Positions 41,802-50,104 are shown, numbered from the stretch's first letter. The stretch: DNA of 64,000 nt from CAYFFZ01 sp049976505 (GCA_049976505.1 JBMFIC010000005.1:1-64000); one strand, 5' to 3'. Translations and numbers: made by a program. The notes: a model not told the origin generated them from the sequence alone.

Positions 41802-42893
41802 ATGGCTAATAGCATAGTGAGCGACATCGTCTACATCCTCAACCTAATATGGATAATCCTGATCGTCGCGTTCATCCTCTACGGGCAGAGGATACAGCTC
41901 GAGCTCAGCATGAGGTCCCTGGGGAAGCACGTGAACAGGCTCGAGAGCATGTACAGGGAGGCCCACGATCGCCTTATTTCGGAGCTGAAGAAGCTCGGCG
42001 TCAGCGAGGAGAAGGCGAAGGAGGAGATAAGCTTCCTCGAGAACTCCTTTCTGATCTCCCCAACCGACCTCGACCCTCACGGGATAGTCCAGAAGCTCGA
42101 TCACCTGATAAAGACCTACGACGGGATGTTCAAGAGCAGGATCAAGGCCCTTTTAGGAACCGACGACGTCGTGAAGGTTCAGAACATGGCGGCTGTCGCG
42201 GAGAGCGTGCTGGCCCTTAACGATATATACAAGTTCGTGAGGCACCAGTACCTTTCGGCAAAGAACTACCACGACTTCTACTCGCTCATAATGCTGCAGG
42301 TCCAGCTCCCGTTCATAATAGAGGCGGCAGAGGCCTATCACAGCAGCATAGACTCAGCCCTGAAGGGACAGACGATAGGGGATGGGCTCGGGCCCCTTGT
42401 CGCATATCATCTGGCGGCCGGGGCTCCGTTCTCGGAGATAGAGGAGGAGACGGAGATGGCGGAGGTGGAGTACAAGGGAAGAAAGGTCCTCATACTCAAG
42501 GCAAAGGGGCCGGGCTCAACCGTTGGCAGGCCTGGCAGGGCAGTTAGGAAGGTTGTCGAAAACTTTACCCCATCGCTCATAATAACCGTTGACGCTGGGC
42601 TGAAGCTCGAGGGCGAGGAGACCGGAGAGACCGTTGAGGGCATAGGCGTTGCCATGGGCGGTCCCGGAACGGACAGGTTCGAGATAGAGGAAGTTGCAGC
42701 TAAACATGGCATACCCCTGCACGCGTTCATAGTCAAGATGTCCCTCAAGGAGGCGATTACCGAGATGAACGACAGGGTGAGAAGGGCAGCTCTGGAGACC
42801 GTGGAAAGGGTCAAGGCGCTAATAGAGGAGAAGACAAGGGAGGGCGACGTGGTCCTGGTCGTTGGAGTGGGGAACACCGCAGGGATACCCTGA
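41802..42893 (+). CDS. DUF1512 membrane-anchored archaeal protein
   Basis: A 363-residue protein with one N-terminal membrane helix (about residues 8-27), a helical middle part, and a C-terminal alpha/beta domain with ILKAKGPGSTVGRPGRAVRK, LIITVDAGLKLEGEETG, GVAMGGPGTDRFEIE and VLVVGVGNTAGIP. This matches the archaeal DUF1512 family, of unknown role. The glycine-rich strands suggest nucleotide or phosphate binding. The TATA box with AACGTTTATTTAA is at 41763-41775 and the ATG at 41802. Confidence 0.8.
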   Translation: MANSIVSDIVYILNLIWIILIVAFILYGQRIQLELSMRSLGKHVNRLESMYREAHDRLISELKKLGVSEEKAKEEISFLENSFLISPTDLDPHGIVQKLDHLIKTYDGMFKSRIKALLGTDDVVKVQNMAAVAESVLALNDIYKFVRHQYLSAKNYHDFYSLIMLQVQLPFIIEAAEAYHSSIDSALKGQTIGDGLGPLVAYHLAAGAPFSEIEEETEMAEVEYKGRKVLILKAKGPGSTVGRPGRAVRKVVENFTPSLIITVDAGLKLEGEETGETVEGIGVAMGGPGTDRFEIEEVAAKHGIPLHAFIVKMSLKEAITEMNDRVRRAALETVERVKALIEEKTREGDVVLVVGVGNTAGIP

Positions 42894-42941
42894 TATAAGC
42901 TCCTGCAAAGGTTAAAAGTCGTAGGCTGTAAAATGATTAAC

Positions 42942-43904
42942 ATGAAGACGGCAGAGGACATGCTTGAGGTTTACGAAAGCTGGCCCGACATGTTCGAGCC
43001 TGTAAGCTTGGGCTTTGAGGCCGCAAAAAGCGATGTCGTTTACGGCTGCGGATACGGCTCATCGCTCATACCCATCCTGGTTGCATCCATGATCTACGGC
43101 AGGAACAGGATAATTGCCCTCAGACCCGGCGAGATGCCCGGGGAGGCTCACAGGGGAAGGACGCTGGTTGTCGTGAGCCACTCGGGGGAAACAGTTGAAG
43201 CGCTGGAGTGCGTGAAGAAGGGAGCGAGCCAGGGGATGAGCGTCTACGCTGTGACCGGGGGAGGAGCCCTTGAGGATCTGTGCAAGAGGGAGGGCGTGAA
43301 GCATGTAAAGATAAAGAAGGCGGATACGACCAGGCTGGGCTTCCCATACATACTCTCGGGCCTCCTTCCCCTTCTCGATTCGATTCTTGAAGAGAGCGCG
43401 ACGGAGAGAGTCCGAAGGTACTTCAGCGATCTCAGGGGGAGGATCGAGAGGATAGGCAACGAGGCAAGGAGCCTTGCCGAGTTCTCCAGGGACTCGTTCC
43501 TCGTTGGGGTCTACTACACGAACTACGCTGAGCCTCTCGCGCTCAGGCTCAGGTACCTTCTGAGCGAGAACGCCAAGCTTCACTCCGTTTATGAAAACAT
43601 AATGGAGGTCGCCCATGACGGAATTACCGCCTGGGAGATGTACTACAACATGCCGGTCCTTATAGTGAGGTCCGAGTCCGAGGATGAGATAACAACGGAG
43701 AGGATCAGGGCCATCTCCGAGGCCCTGCAGGGCCTTGGCCACAGGGTCAGGGAGATAAGCATAGGCGGAGAGGAGGATCTGATACACAGGCTCTACATGT
43801 TCGACGTGTACACGGTTTTCCTATCGATCCTGCGAAACGTGAACCCGTTTGCCATGAGGACGCAGGAGGCAATAAGGAGAAGGGTCTCCCTGAGCCATGA
43901 GTAA
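42942..43904 (+). CDS. Bifunctional phosphoglucose/phosphomannose isomerase
   Basis: About 320 residues with two SIS subdomains. Seen: YGCGYGSSLIP, VVSHSGETVEAL (phosphosugar binding), GFPYILSGLLPLLDSI and MEVAHDGITAWEM, matching the HN-x-I catalytic His region of archaeal PGI/PMI. It interconverts glucose, fructose and mannose 6-phosphates, feeding sugar-nucleotide synthesis by the neighbours. The frame opens at ATG 42933, but AAAGGTTAAAAG (42906-42917) places the transcript start near 42938, favouring ATG 42942. It overlaps the next gene by 8 bases. Confidence 0.85.
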   Translation: MKTAEDMLEVYESWPDMFEPVSLGFEAAKSDVVYGCGYGSSLIPILVASMIYGRNRIIALRPGEMPGEAHRGRTLVVVSHSGETVEALECVKKGASQGMSVYAVTGGGALEDLCKREGVKHVKIKKADTTRLGFPYILSGLLPLLDSILEESATERVRRYFSDLRGRIERIGNEARSLAEFSRDSFLVGVYYTNYAEPLALRLRYLLSENAKLHSVYENIMEVAHDGITAWEMYYNMPVLIVRSESEDEITTERIRAISEALQGLGHRVREISIGGEEDLIHRLYMFDVYTVFLSILRNVNPFAMRTQEAIRRRVSLSHE

Positions 43905-44307
43905 CAGGAAGAGGGGCTACGACTGGGAGGACAAGATAGTGAAGACGTTCAGGAGAATGGGATGGAACGCCGTAAGGCTGGGGAGCCCATCGGTTCACCT
44001 TCCCGACGTGCTCGCGATCAACAACGCGGAGAAAAGGATAGTTGCGATTGAGGCGAAGGCCTCAAGGGGAGAAAGGATAAGGGTTCCCCAGAGGGAGATA
44101 GAGAGGCTCTTTGACTTTCTTGAGCTCTTTCAGGCATATGAAAGGAGAGAGGCAGTCATAGCCATAAAGTTCCTGAAGGTCAGGGGCAAGAGCCTCAGCG
44201 AGAGCTTCTACGAGGTCAGGTGCAGGAGCCCGGGAAACATAGGGATCAGGAGAGGGGAGAGCCCAGATAATAGATGCCTTGCTCCATGGAGGATAAAGAG
44301 GGCCTGA
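43897..44307 (+). CDS. hjc: Holliday junction resolvase (Hjc-type)
   Basis: A 136-residue nuclease of the archaeal resolvase family. Active-site set: Glu in KRGYDWEDKIVKTF, Asp in HLPDVLAI, and E-x-K in VAIEAKASRGERIRV. It resolves four-way DNA junctions in recombination. It overlaps the PGI/PMI gene by 8 bases, an unusual operon partner. The C-terminal tail (about 30 residues, basic) extends beyond the nuclease core. Confidence 0.88.
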   Translation: MSNRKRGYDWEDKIVKTFRRMGWNAVRLGSPSVHLPDVLAINNAEKRIVAIEAKASRGERIRVPQREIERLFDFLELFQAYERREAVIAIKFLKVRGKSLSESFYEVRCRSPGNIGIRRGESPDNRCLAPWRIKRA

Positions 44308-44343
44308 TTAAAAGCTTTTAACAGATAGATTGTCAAATAGGTT

Positions 44344-45036
44344 ATGAAGGCCTATCTGCTGGCAGGAGGCCTCGGGACCAGGCTTTATCCGCTCAGCCTG
44401 GTCCTTCCAAAGCCGCTCCTCACCCTGGGCAACAGGACCGTCATAGAGCACATACTGGAGTGGCTCTCTGGCTACGAGTTCGAGAGCTACGTGGTAGTGA
44501 CCAGCGGAAGGGAGTGGGCCTTTAGAACAGTCCTCGGGGACTCATACCGGGGAAGGAAGGTCATCATAGTGAGCTCTGACAGACCCCTCGGAACCGCAGG
44601 TCAGCTCAGATGGGCTGCGGGCTCTGAGCGGGAGACGTTCTTCGTGACCTACACCGACTCGATAATCAGGGCCGACATATCCAGCGCCGTTGCGGAGCAC
44701 AGGAGAAGGGGAAACATCGCCACGATCATGGTGGCGGAGGTCAGCTCAAGGCTGAAGTACGGCATCATAGAGGAGGAGGATGGAGCAGTTAAGAGATGGA
44801 TAGAGAAGCCTGAGATAAAGCACAGGGTCGCGGCTGGCGCCTTCATCTTCGAGCCCGAGTTCCTCAGGTACATAAGGGAGGAGAAGTACGGGATGAACTG
44901 GGCGATACAGAACGCAATAAGCGCTGGCGAGAGGGTCGGGACCTACCCCGTTGAGTCCTTTATAGACGTGGGCAACATGGAGAGCTTCAGGGATGCGGCT
45001 GAACGCTTCGCCGGGGAATTCGGGGAGATACTATGA
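44344..45036 (+). CDS. Sugar-phosphate nucleotidylyltransferase
   Basis: A 230-residue NTP-transferase with LLAGGLGTRLYPLSLVLPKPLLTLGN, DRPLGTAGQLRWA, FVTYTDSIIRAD, IEKPEI and SFIDVGNMESFRDA. The pattern is like mannose-1-phosphate guanylyltransferase or glucose-1-phosphate thymidylyltransferase. It overlaps the beta-helix protein by 4 bases; the two may act together like a split GlmU. Confidence 0.87.
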   Translation: MKAYLLAGGLGTRLYPLSLVLPKPLLTLGNRTVIEHILEWLSGYEFESYVVVTSGREWAFRTVLGDSYRGRKVIIVSSDRPLGTAGQLRWAAGSERETFFVTYTDSIIRADISSAVAEHRRRGNIATIMVAEVSSRLKYGIIEEEDGAVKRWIEKPEIKHRVAAGAFIFEPEFLRYIREEKYGMNWAIQNAISAGERVGTYPVESFIDVGNMESFRDAAERFAGEFGEIL

Positions 45037-46082
45037 AGCTGAGGTACGCCATCCTGGAGGAGGACTATCCCGATGGGCTCACGCCCTTCTCCCTCACCCG
45101 GCCCTCCTCCATGCTGGTCTACAGGTACAGGAGGATCTCGGACTGGCTCAGGGAGGCTCTGGGCGAGCCCGAGGGCTTTGTTGCCCCCGAGAGGTTCTTC
45201 TACTTCGGCCTCAGGCAGCCATCAGATTACGATCTTCTCGTGAGCTCGATGGTCCGACCCGAGATGGTAAGGGAGGCAGTGGATGAAGTTAGGGACGGGG
45301 AATCCCTCTGGGAGCGGGGACATCTGGTGGTGTCCCGAGGACCACCGGAGAGGACTGAGAGGAGGGAGGCAAGGGGGACCTACCTCATAAGAGGCCCATG
45401 GGAGCTGACAAAGTCGCTGAGGGATCCGCCATTCGACAGTAGCAGGATAGAAGGGGAGATCGGGCGGTTCGTCTCAATAGTGGAGAGGGATGGACCTGTG
45501 ATAATAGAGAGGGGGGCGGTGGTTGAAGACTTCACTGTGATAAAAGGCCCCGCGTTCATATCGCAGGGCTCCAGGGTGTACAACGCGCAGATCTCCGGGT
45601 CATACGTGGGAAGGTGGTGCAGGGTCTCGGGGGAGGTCGAGAGGAGCGTCATCGATGACTACGCGCACAAGGCCCACTTCGGGTTCGTGGGAGACAGCTA
45701 CGTGGGCATTCACGCGAACCTGGGAGCGGGAACTACCACGAGCAACCTGAAGAACACCTACGGGACCGTTAGGGTGATGATGGGAAAAGCACTGGTTGAC
45801 ACGGGGGAGATAAAGGTGGGGGCATTTATAGGTGACTTCGCAAGGACCTCCATAAACACGTCCATAATGTCGGGAAAGATGATAGGGGCCTTCTCGTACG
45901 CAGGCGGGACGGTGAGCTCGGACGTCGAGCCCTTCATGTTCTACGATCGACGGATGAACCTTGACAGGCTTATAGAGCAGCTTGGCAGGTACATGGAGAG
46001 AAGGAACATCCCCCTTGATGAGGGGCTCCTGATCTACGTGAGGAGCACATATGAGAGGTTCCTGAAATCCCTCAGGTCATGA
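45033..46082 (+). CDS. Left-handed beta-helix GlmU-like protein
   Basis: A 349-residue protein. The N-terminal 130 residues (MKLRYAILEEDYPDGLTPFSLTRPSSMLVYRYRRISDWL) resemble a reduced nucleotidyltransferase-like domain without the GGxGTR signature. Residues about 150-300 form hexapeptide repeats (VIIERGAVVEDFTVIKGPAFISQGSRVYNAQI...GAGTTTSNLKNTYGTVRV). This is the plan of archaeal GlmU-like acetyltransferases and sugar-nucleotide enzymes with DUF4954-like N termini. Acetyl-CoA or sugar-phosphate specificity is not readable. It overlaps the UDG gene by 6 bases. Confidence 0.75.
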   Translation: MKLRYAILEEDYPDGLTPFSLTRPSSMLVYRYRRISDWLREALGEPEGFVAPERFFYFGLRQPSDYDLLVSSMVRPEMVREAVDEVRDGESLWERGHLVVSRGPPERTERREARGTYLIRGPWELTKSLRDPPFDSSRIEGEIGRFVSIVERDGPVIIERGAVVEDFTVIKGPAFISQGSRVYNAQISGSYVGRWCRVSGEVERSVIDDYAHKAHFGFVGDSYVGIHANLGAGTTTSNLKNTYGTVRVMMGKALVDTGEIKVGAFIGDFARTSINTSIMSGKMIGAFSYAGGTVSSDVEPFMFYDRRMNLDRLIEQLGRYMERRNIPLDEGLLIYVRSTYERFLKSLRS

Positions 46083-46631
46083 GCCTCCTTCCTGCTCCGT
46101 GGCCAGAAGCCGTGATGCCATCGCTATCGAGGCCTCGAGGTCCTTTCTGAGCCTCGGGTTTCTGAGCACGGCGGCAGGATGATATGTAACGATGAGCCTA
46201 GAGCCCCTGTATTCATGGACCCTGCCGGATAGCTCTCCAACCCTCTCCTTCCCAGTGAAGAACTTTGACGCAGTTGCCCCAAGGGCTATGATGATCCTGG
46301 GCCTGATGACCTCTATCTCCTCTAGGAGGAAGCCCGAGCAGGCATCTACCTCCTTCCTGCTTGGCCTCCTGTTGCCGGGGGGCCTGTGCTTTACCACGTT
46401 GGTTATGTAGACGCGCCTCAGGCCGTAGCTTTCCAGGATCCCTCTCAGGAGCCTCCCGGCCCTTCCCACGAAGGGCCTGCCCTGGGCGTCCTCCTCTCTC
46501 CCCGGCGCCTCCCCAACCACCATCACCGGCGAATCTTCAGGGCCCTCTCCGGGAACTGCCCTGGTTGCCTGTCTCCAGAGGTCGCATGCTCTGCACCGCT
46601 CAACCCATTCCCTTATCCTCTGAAGGCTCAA
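46077..46631 (-). CDS. Uracil-DNA glycosylase, family 4, with an altered Fe-S ligand
   Basis: A 184-residue family-4 UDG removing uracil from DNA. Seen: GEAPGREEDAQGRPFVGRAGRLL (motif A), ITNVVKHRPPGNR, IIALGATASKFF and the HPA motif in YHPAAVL. Of the four cluster cysteines, C13, C16 and C98 are present, but the third (normally VKCRPP) is His82 (codon CAC, 46386-46388). The TTG start overlaps the RNase Z-like stop by 4 bases, so the two are co-transcribed. Confidence 0.9.
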   Translation of the reverse strand: MSLQRIREWVERCRACDLWRQATRAVPGEGPEDSPVMVVGEAPGREEDAQGRPFVGRAGRLLRGILESYGLRRVYITNVVKHRPPGNRRPSRKEVDACSGFLLEEIEVIRPRIIIALGATASKFFTGKERVGELSGRVHEYRGSRLIVTYHPAAVLRNPRLRKDLEASIAMASRLLATEQEGGS

Positions 46632-47374
46632 ACCTTATCTATCTCCATGAGGTCCCTAGCAACGTAGGACTCCCTGAAGACCTTCCTCGCCTCGCTCCTC
46701 AGCCTGCCCGTCTTATCCGAGAGGGCAGGTGGTATGTGGGTAAGCAGGAGCCTCCTGGTCCAGGACTTGACGGCGATCTCGGCGGCCTGCCTTGCGGAGC
46801 TGTGGCCTACGGAGTTTAGGTACTCCTCGTTCTCGGAAAGCCCCGTGGCCTCGTGTATCAGAAGCTCTGCCCCCCTGCAGAGCTTCGCTATCTGATCGGA
46901 AGGGGCCGTGTCGCCGGTGTAGCATAGGCCGCCTATCCTGTAGGCAACGTCGGCAACGCTGTGCTTTCCGGGCGCCGTCCTGACCTTTCCGTATCCCTCG
47001 AGCTCAAGGGACTCTCCCGGCTCGATCTCAGTGAACTTCAGGTCAAACCTCATGAAGGTCCTGGGCGTGTTAGCGAACTCGAGCATCCCTCTGAGAGCCC
47101 TCTCTATTCCCGGAGGCCCCACTACGTTCAGGGGATCCGTTCTCCCCAGGTACGACATCCCCCAGACAAGGCTTCCAAGGTCGAAGAAGTGGTCCCCGTG
47201 CATGTGCGTTATCAGGACGTGAGTTATCCTGAGTGGATTGGCCCCGTACCTGAGAAGGTTCCCGAAGGATCCAGGTCCAGCGTCCAGAACGATCCTCGAG
47301 TCTATTAGATAGGATGAGCAGGCCCTGTTCCTGCTCTGGGCCGAGCCGCTGCTTCCGAGAACTACGACCTTCAA
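46628..47374 (-). CDS. RNase Z-like metallo-beta-lactamase protein
   Basis: About 248 residues. Seen: VVVLGSSGSAQSRNRACSSYLI, the metal motif THMHGDH, VVGPPGIERALRGML, CYTGDTAPSD, LIHEATGLSENE and LLTHIPP. These match the tRNase Z branch, which cuts the 3' trailer of pre-tRNA; the protein is somewhat short and the RNA-binding exosite arm is not obvious. The frame extends to 47422, but the TATA CCTTTTTAAGG (about 47399-47408) supports the leaderless TTG at 47374. Confidence 0.82.
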   Translation of the reverse strand: MKVVVLGSSGSAQSRNRACSSYLIDSRIVLDAGPGSFGNLLRYGANPLRITHVLITHMHGDHFFDLGSLVWGMSYLGRTDPLNVVGPPGIERALRGMLEFANTPRTFMRFDLKFTEIEPGESLELEGYGKVRTAPGKHSVADVAYRIGGLCYTGDTAPSDQIAKLCRGAELLIHEATGLSENEEYLNSVGHSSARQAAEIAVKSWTRRLLLTHIPPALSDKTGRLRSEARKVFRESYVARDLMEIDKV

Positions 47375-47479
47375 CCTGCAAAAGTAGTGCGCGTCTGGCC
47401 TTAAAAAGGTTGACCGTCGCAAGCCATGAGCTCATGGAGATCCCGGGGGCCATCGGCCGCTTCACCATATTTATGCTTT

Positions 47480-47529
47480 CTGTCACCGGCGAGACCAGAA
47501 ACCCGGGTTACAGGGGGCCCCGGTGACAG
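47480..47529. promoter_or_regulatory. Ten-bp inverted repeat upstream of the ESCRT-III gene
   Basis: CTGTCACCGG (47480-47489) and CCGGTGACAG (47520-47529) are perfect inverted copies 30 bases apart, with outer ATG/CAT extending the pairing after a bulge. They surround the expected transcript start (about 47495) of the TATA-like ATATTTATGC (47467-47476), 70 bases before the ATG at 47566. Either an operator or a structured leader is possible. Confidence 0.45.
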
Positions 47530-47565
47530 CATCCAAAATAGATCTGTCAGCAACTTAGAGGGTAA

Positions 47566-48204
47566 ATGAGCGAGTTTCAGAAGAGATGGGAGGAAAGGAA
47601 GGACGAGGGAATAACCGATAAGATAAAGGCTGCAGTAAGGCCAGACGAGCCCCTAAGAAGGAAGCTAGAGCAGGCCATAAGGCTCATTCAGGTTCAGATA
47701 TCCAAGCTTGACGCCACCGCGGCAAAGCTGAGGGACAAGGATCAGAAGTACTTCGACAGGGTCGTCATGTACCTTCAGAAGCACGACAATGAAAGGGCGA
47801 ACATCTACGCAACCGAGCTGGCAGAGATCAGGAAGATGTACAAGATGATAACCCAGGCGAAGCTGGCTCTCGAGCAGATATCAACGAGGCTATCAACGGC
47901 AACTGAGATCGGAGACGTGGTCGCTGTTCTTGACCCTGCAATGAAGGTGCTCTCCAGCATAAGGAAGGGCGTCAGCGGCGTGATGCCGGCCGCAGAGGAC
48001 GAGCTGGGCGAGATATCAAACCTGCTGAACAACATACTGGTGGATGCTGGAAACATGTACGGCTCCGGAATAAGCTTCGAGCCAGCCAGCGACGAGGCGG
48101 AGAGCATACTGGCGCAGGCATCTGCTGTAGCTGAGGCAAGGATGAAGCAGACGCTACCAGACGTAACGGGGCTCGGGCTTAGCTCCGAGGGCTCAAAGCA
48201 GTAA
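47566..48204 (+). CDS. ESCRT-III (CdvB/Snf7 family) protein
   Basis: A 212-residue helical protein with the Snf7 core: a basic first helix hairpin (PLRRKLEQAIRLIQVQISKLDATAAKLRDKDQKYFDRVVMYLQKHDNERANIYATELAEIRKMYKMI) and later helices (STATEIGDVVAVLDPAMKVLSSIRKGVSGVMPAAEDELGEI). It lacks the C-terminal winged helix and MIM of CdvB itself, so it is of the CdvB1/B2/B3 paralogue type. Such proteins polymerise at the division site or on membranes. No CdvA or Vps4 (CdvC) gene is in the window. GGTAAATG start region. Confidence 0.87.
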   Translation: MSEFQKRWEERKDEGITDKIKAAVRPDEPLRRKLEQAIRLIQVQISKLDATAAKLRDKDQKYFDRVVMYLQKHDNERANIYATELAEIRKMYKMITQAKLALEQISTRLSTATEIGDVVAVLDPAMKVLSSIRKGVSGVMPAAEDELGEISNLLNNILVDAGNMYGSGISFEPASDEAESILAQASAVAEARMKQTLPDVTGLGLSSEGSKQ

Positions 48205-49092
48205 TCAGTCAGAGGAAACAAGCTGAGCGCATATATTATTTATCCAGCCGTATTTTTTCTGTATTAGGTTCCTGTTTCTCCATGAGCATATCTCCTTTTT
48301 TGTCTCCTCCAGGTCAAGGTAGATCCCACACCTTCCCATCTCCTCCGAGAAGAGCTGGACGTTCTCGACGAACTCCTCGTAGCTCTCTATCGAGAGTATT
48401 CCGGGGCTAACTCGTGGTCCACCCAGGACCAGGAGGTTCTTTATGAAGTTGGGAGCGGTGAGGGTGAACAGGTTCGAGACCGTTACCGGACCCTCGGGGC
48501 CGAAGAGCTCCCGCATGATCTCCCTCATGGCGCACAGCCTGTCAGCGGCCTGGGCGTAGTCTATGGCCCCGCGTCCAGGGGAGCCCATGAAGTACCCAAG
48601 GTCTGTCAGGACCAGCTTGTCCATCGCCGCCTGCCTCCTGGAGATCCCAGGAAAGACCCTCTCCGCCGTCCCCAGAAGCTCAGCCTGTAGCCTGCTGGTA
48701 GGTATCCTGGAGGTCTGCCTTGCTGCCTCCAGCACTAGGACCTCCTCCTCGTAGCTGAGCCTCTCGATGGATGACCTTGGGAGGATCTCGGAAATCCTCC
48801 TGGGAAGCGGGCCAAGGGTCTCAACGAGCTCAACGTACCTCTCTGCGAGGGAGGCCCTTATGCCCGCCGGATCGAGGGCTATGCAGTGGTAGCCTAGGAA
48901 CTTTATCGCCCTCCTTCTCAGAGCTGGAACTGAGGGGGTAAGGCAGAAGGCCACGCTCCTGACAACCGCGTCGGCCCTAACGACCATGGACGTGCTGATC
49001 CAGAAGGTCCTCTTGAGCTGGGCTCCGAACTTCAGCGTTATCTCCCTGAGCAGCGCATCCGCGGTTATCAGCTGATGAGCCTCCCCGCTCAA
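48205..49092 (-). CDS. Uncharacterised 295-residue soluble protein
   Basis: I do not recognise a family. The protein is mostly helical with three notable blocks: an N-terminal region with a possible hydrophobic core (KRTFWISTSMVVRADAVVRSVAFCLTPSVPALRRRAIKFLGYHCIAL), a middle helix-rich part (YEEEVLVLEAARQTSRIPTSRLQAELLG) and a C-terminal half beginning GISRRQAAMDKLVLTDLGYFMGSPGRG. There is no signal peptide or clear membrane helix. It converges on the ESCRT-III gene with adjacent stops and diverges from scpB. TTG start behind AT boxes at 49110-49127. Confidence 0.6.
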   Translation of the reverse strand: MSGEAHQLITADALLREITLKFGAQLKRTFWISTSMVVRADAVVRSVAFCLTPSVPALRRRAIKFLGYHCIALDPAGIRASLAERYVELVETLGPLPRRISEILPRSSIERLSYEEEVLVLEAARQTSRIPTSRLQAELLGTAERVFPGISRRQAAMDKLVLTDLGYFMGSPGRGAIDYAQAADRLCAMREIMRELFGPEGPVTVSNLFTLTAPNFIKNLLVLGGPRVSPGILSIESYEEFVENVQLFSEEMGRCGIYLDLEETKKEICSWRNRNLIQKKYGWINNICAQLVSSD

Positions 49093-49157
49093 CTTGCAGC
49101 TTCCCCGTTTTTATGCAACCTTTTATATCCTCTTTATTTATAACTTATCCCAGAGTT

Positions 49158-49670
49158 ATGAGCTCTGAGAAGAGAAGGGATGACGTGAGAAGGAGGGTCG
49201 AGGCCGCCCTCCTTTCATCTGGAAGGCCTGTCTCCTCCGAGGAGCTGATGAGGGTCCTGAGGATAAGGAAGTCCGAGCTCCTGGAGGCCATAAGGGAGAT
49301 CAGGAGCTCGTACGAATCATGCGGGTCAGCGCTTGAGCTTCTTGAGCTTGGCGACAGCTTCATGATAAGGATCAGGCCTGAGCTGGCTGGCCCCGCAAGG
49401 AAGTTCAGCGGAAGGCCTTTCCTCTCGAGGTCTCTGGCGAAGACGCTCTCGTACATCGCGTTCTATGGGCCTGTTGAGGCAAAGGACCTTGCATCTAAGA
49501 GGGGGATCGTGGTGTACTCGCAGCTGAAGGCACTTGAGAGGATGGGCCTGATAAGAAGGGTTGAAAGGGAAGGAAAGAGAATGTACGAGGTCACGGAGAG
49601 CTTCTACAGGCTCTTCAACGAGGAGGAGCTGAAGGAGAAGTTAAAGGGGGCAGCTAGCCCCCAGCAGTAG
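49158..49670 (+). CDS. scpB: Condensin accessory subunit ScpB
   Basis: About 170 residues with two winged helices: RVEAALLSSGRPVSSEELMRVLRIRKSELLEAIREI (about 8-45) and SRSLAKTLSYIAFYGPVEAKDLASKRGIVVYSQLKALERMGLIRR (about 90-135). ScpB dimers bind ScpA in the SMC complex. The frame opens at 49113, but the ATG at 49158 lies behind CCTTTTATATCC (49121-49132). Its stop overlaps the convergent MoaD-like gene by 17 bases. It is 23 kb from smc-scpA. Confidence 0.88.
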   Translation: MSSEKRRDDVRRRVEAALLSSGRPVSSEELMRVLRIRKSELLEAIREIRSSYESCGSALELLELGDSFMIRIRPELAGPARKFSGRPFLSRSLAKTLSYIAFYGPVEAKDLASKRGIVVYSQLKALERMGLIRRVEREGKRMYEVTESFYRLFNEEELKEKLKGAASPQQ

Positions 49671-49872
49671 GCGGGAAGGCAATAACATCGGAGCCCTCCC
49701 TGAGCTCCTGCTCCCCGGGCCTCCTGCCGTCTATGAGCAGGTTGATCTCCGACCTGTCAACCCCCAGCAGCTCTGAGAGCCTTTCAGCAATTTCATCGGA
49801 GCTGCTGGCCTCAACGTAGACCGTGTCGCTTCCGGCAAGCTCCCTGAACCTTGCGAAAAGCCTAACCTTCAC
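49654..49872 (-). CDS. MoaD/ThiS-like ubiquitin-fold sulfur carrier
   Basis: About 72 residues: KVRLFARFRELAGSDTVYVEASSSDEIAERLSELLG...LIDGRRPGEQELREGSDVIAFPPTAGG. The beta-grasp fold and free C-terminal Gly-Gly are diagnostic. It may carry sulfur for molybdopterin or thiolated tRNA, or act as an archaeal SAMP modifier. The GTG at 49872 is favoured (family N terminus); a TTG at 49878 is the alternative. It overlaps the upstream 80-residue gene. No MoaE or E1-like gene is nearby. Confidence 0.85.
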   Translation of the reverse strand: MKVRLFARFRELAGSDTVYVEASSSDEIAERLSELLGVDRSEINLLIDGRRPGEQELREGSDVIAFPPTAGG

Positions 49873-50104
49873 TTTCAATTCTCTCAGCCCTTTCGAGTAT
49901 CTCAAGAACCCTCCTGTCCACCTCCTCGTCAAATGGGGAGTATGAGACCCTCTGATAGAGCTCCTTCACCTCCCTGACCTTCATTCCCTTCTCAGCTCCC
50001 CACCTGATGAGCTGAACAGCTATCCTCTCCTCGTACTGAAGATCGGAAAGCTGAACGTCCTTTCTCTCCTTTATAAGGCCCCTGAGCGCCTCGTCGTCAA
50101 GCAT
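49862..50104 (-). CDS. Small conserved-looking protein upstream of the MoaD-like gene
   Basis: An 80-residue acidic helical protein (MLDDEALRGLIKERKDVQLSDLQYEERIAVQLIRWGAEKGMKVREVKELYQRVSYSPFDEEVDRRVLEILERAERI). I do not recognise the family. It has an ATG, an upstream AAATAAAAG box (about 50124-50133) and an 11-base overlap with the MoaD-like gene, which supports a real, co-expressed gene. Confidence 0.65.
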   Translation of the reverse strand: MLDDEALRGLIKERKDVQLSDLQYEERIAVQLIRWGAEKGMKVREVKELYQRVSYSPFDEEVDRRVLEILERAERIESEG

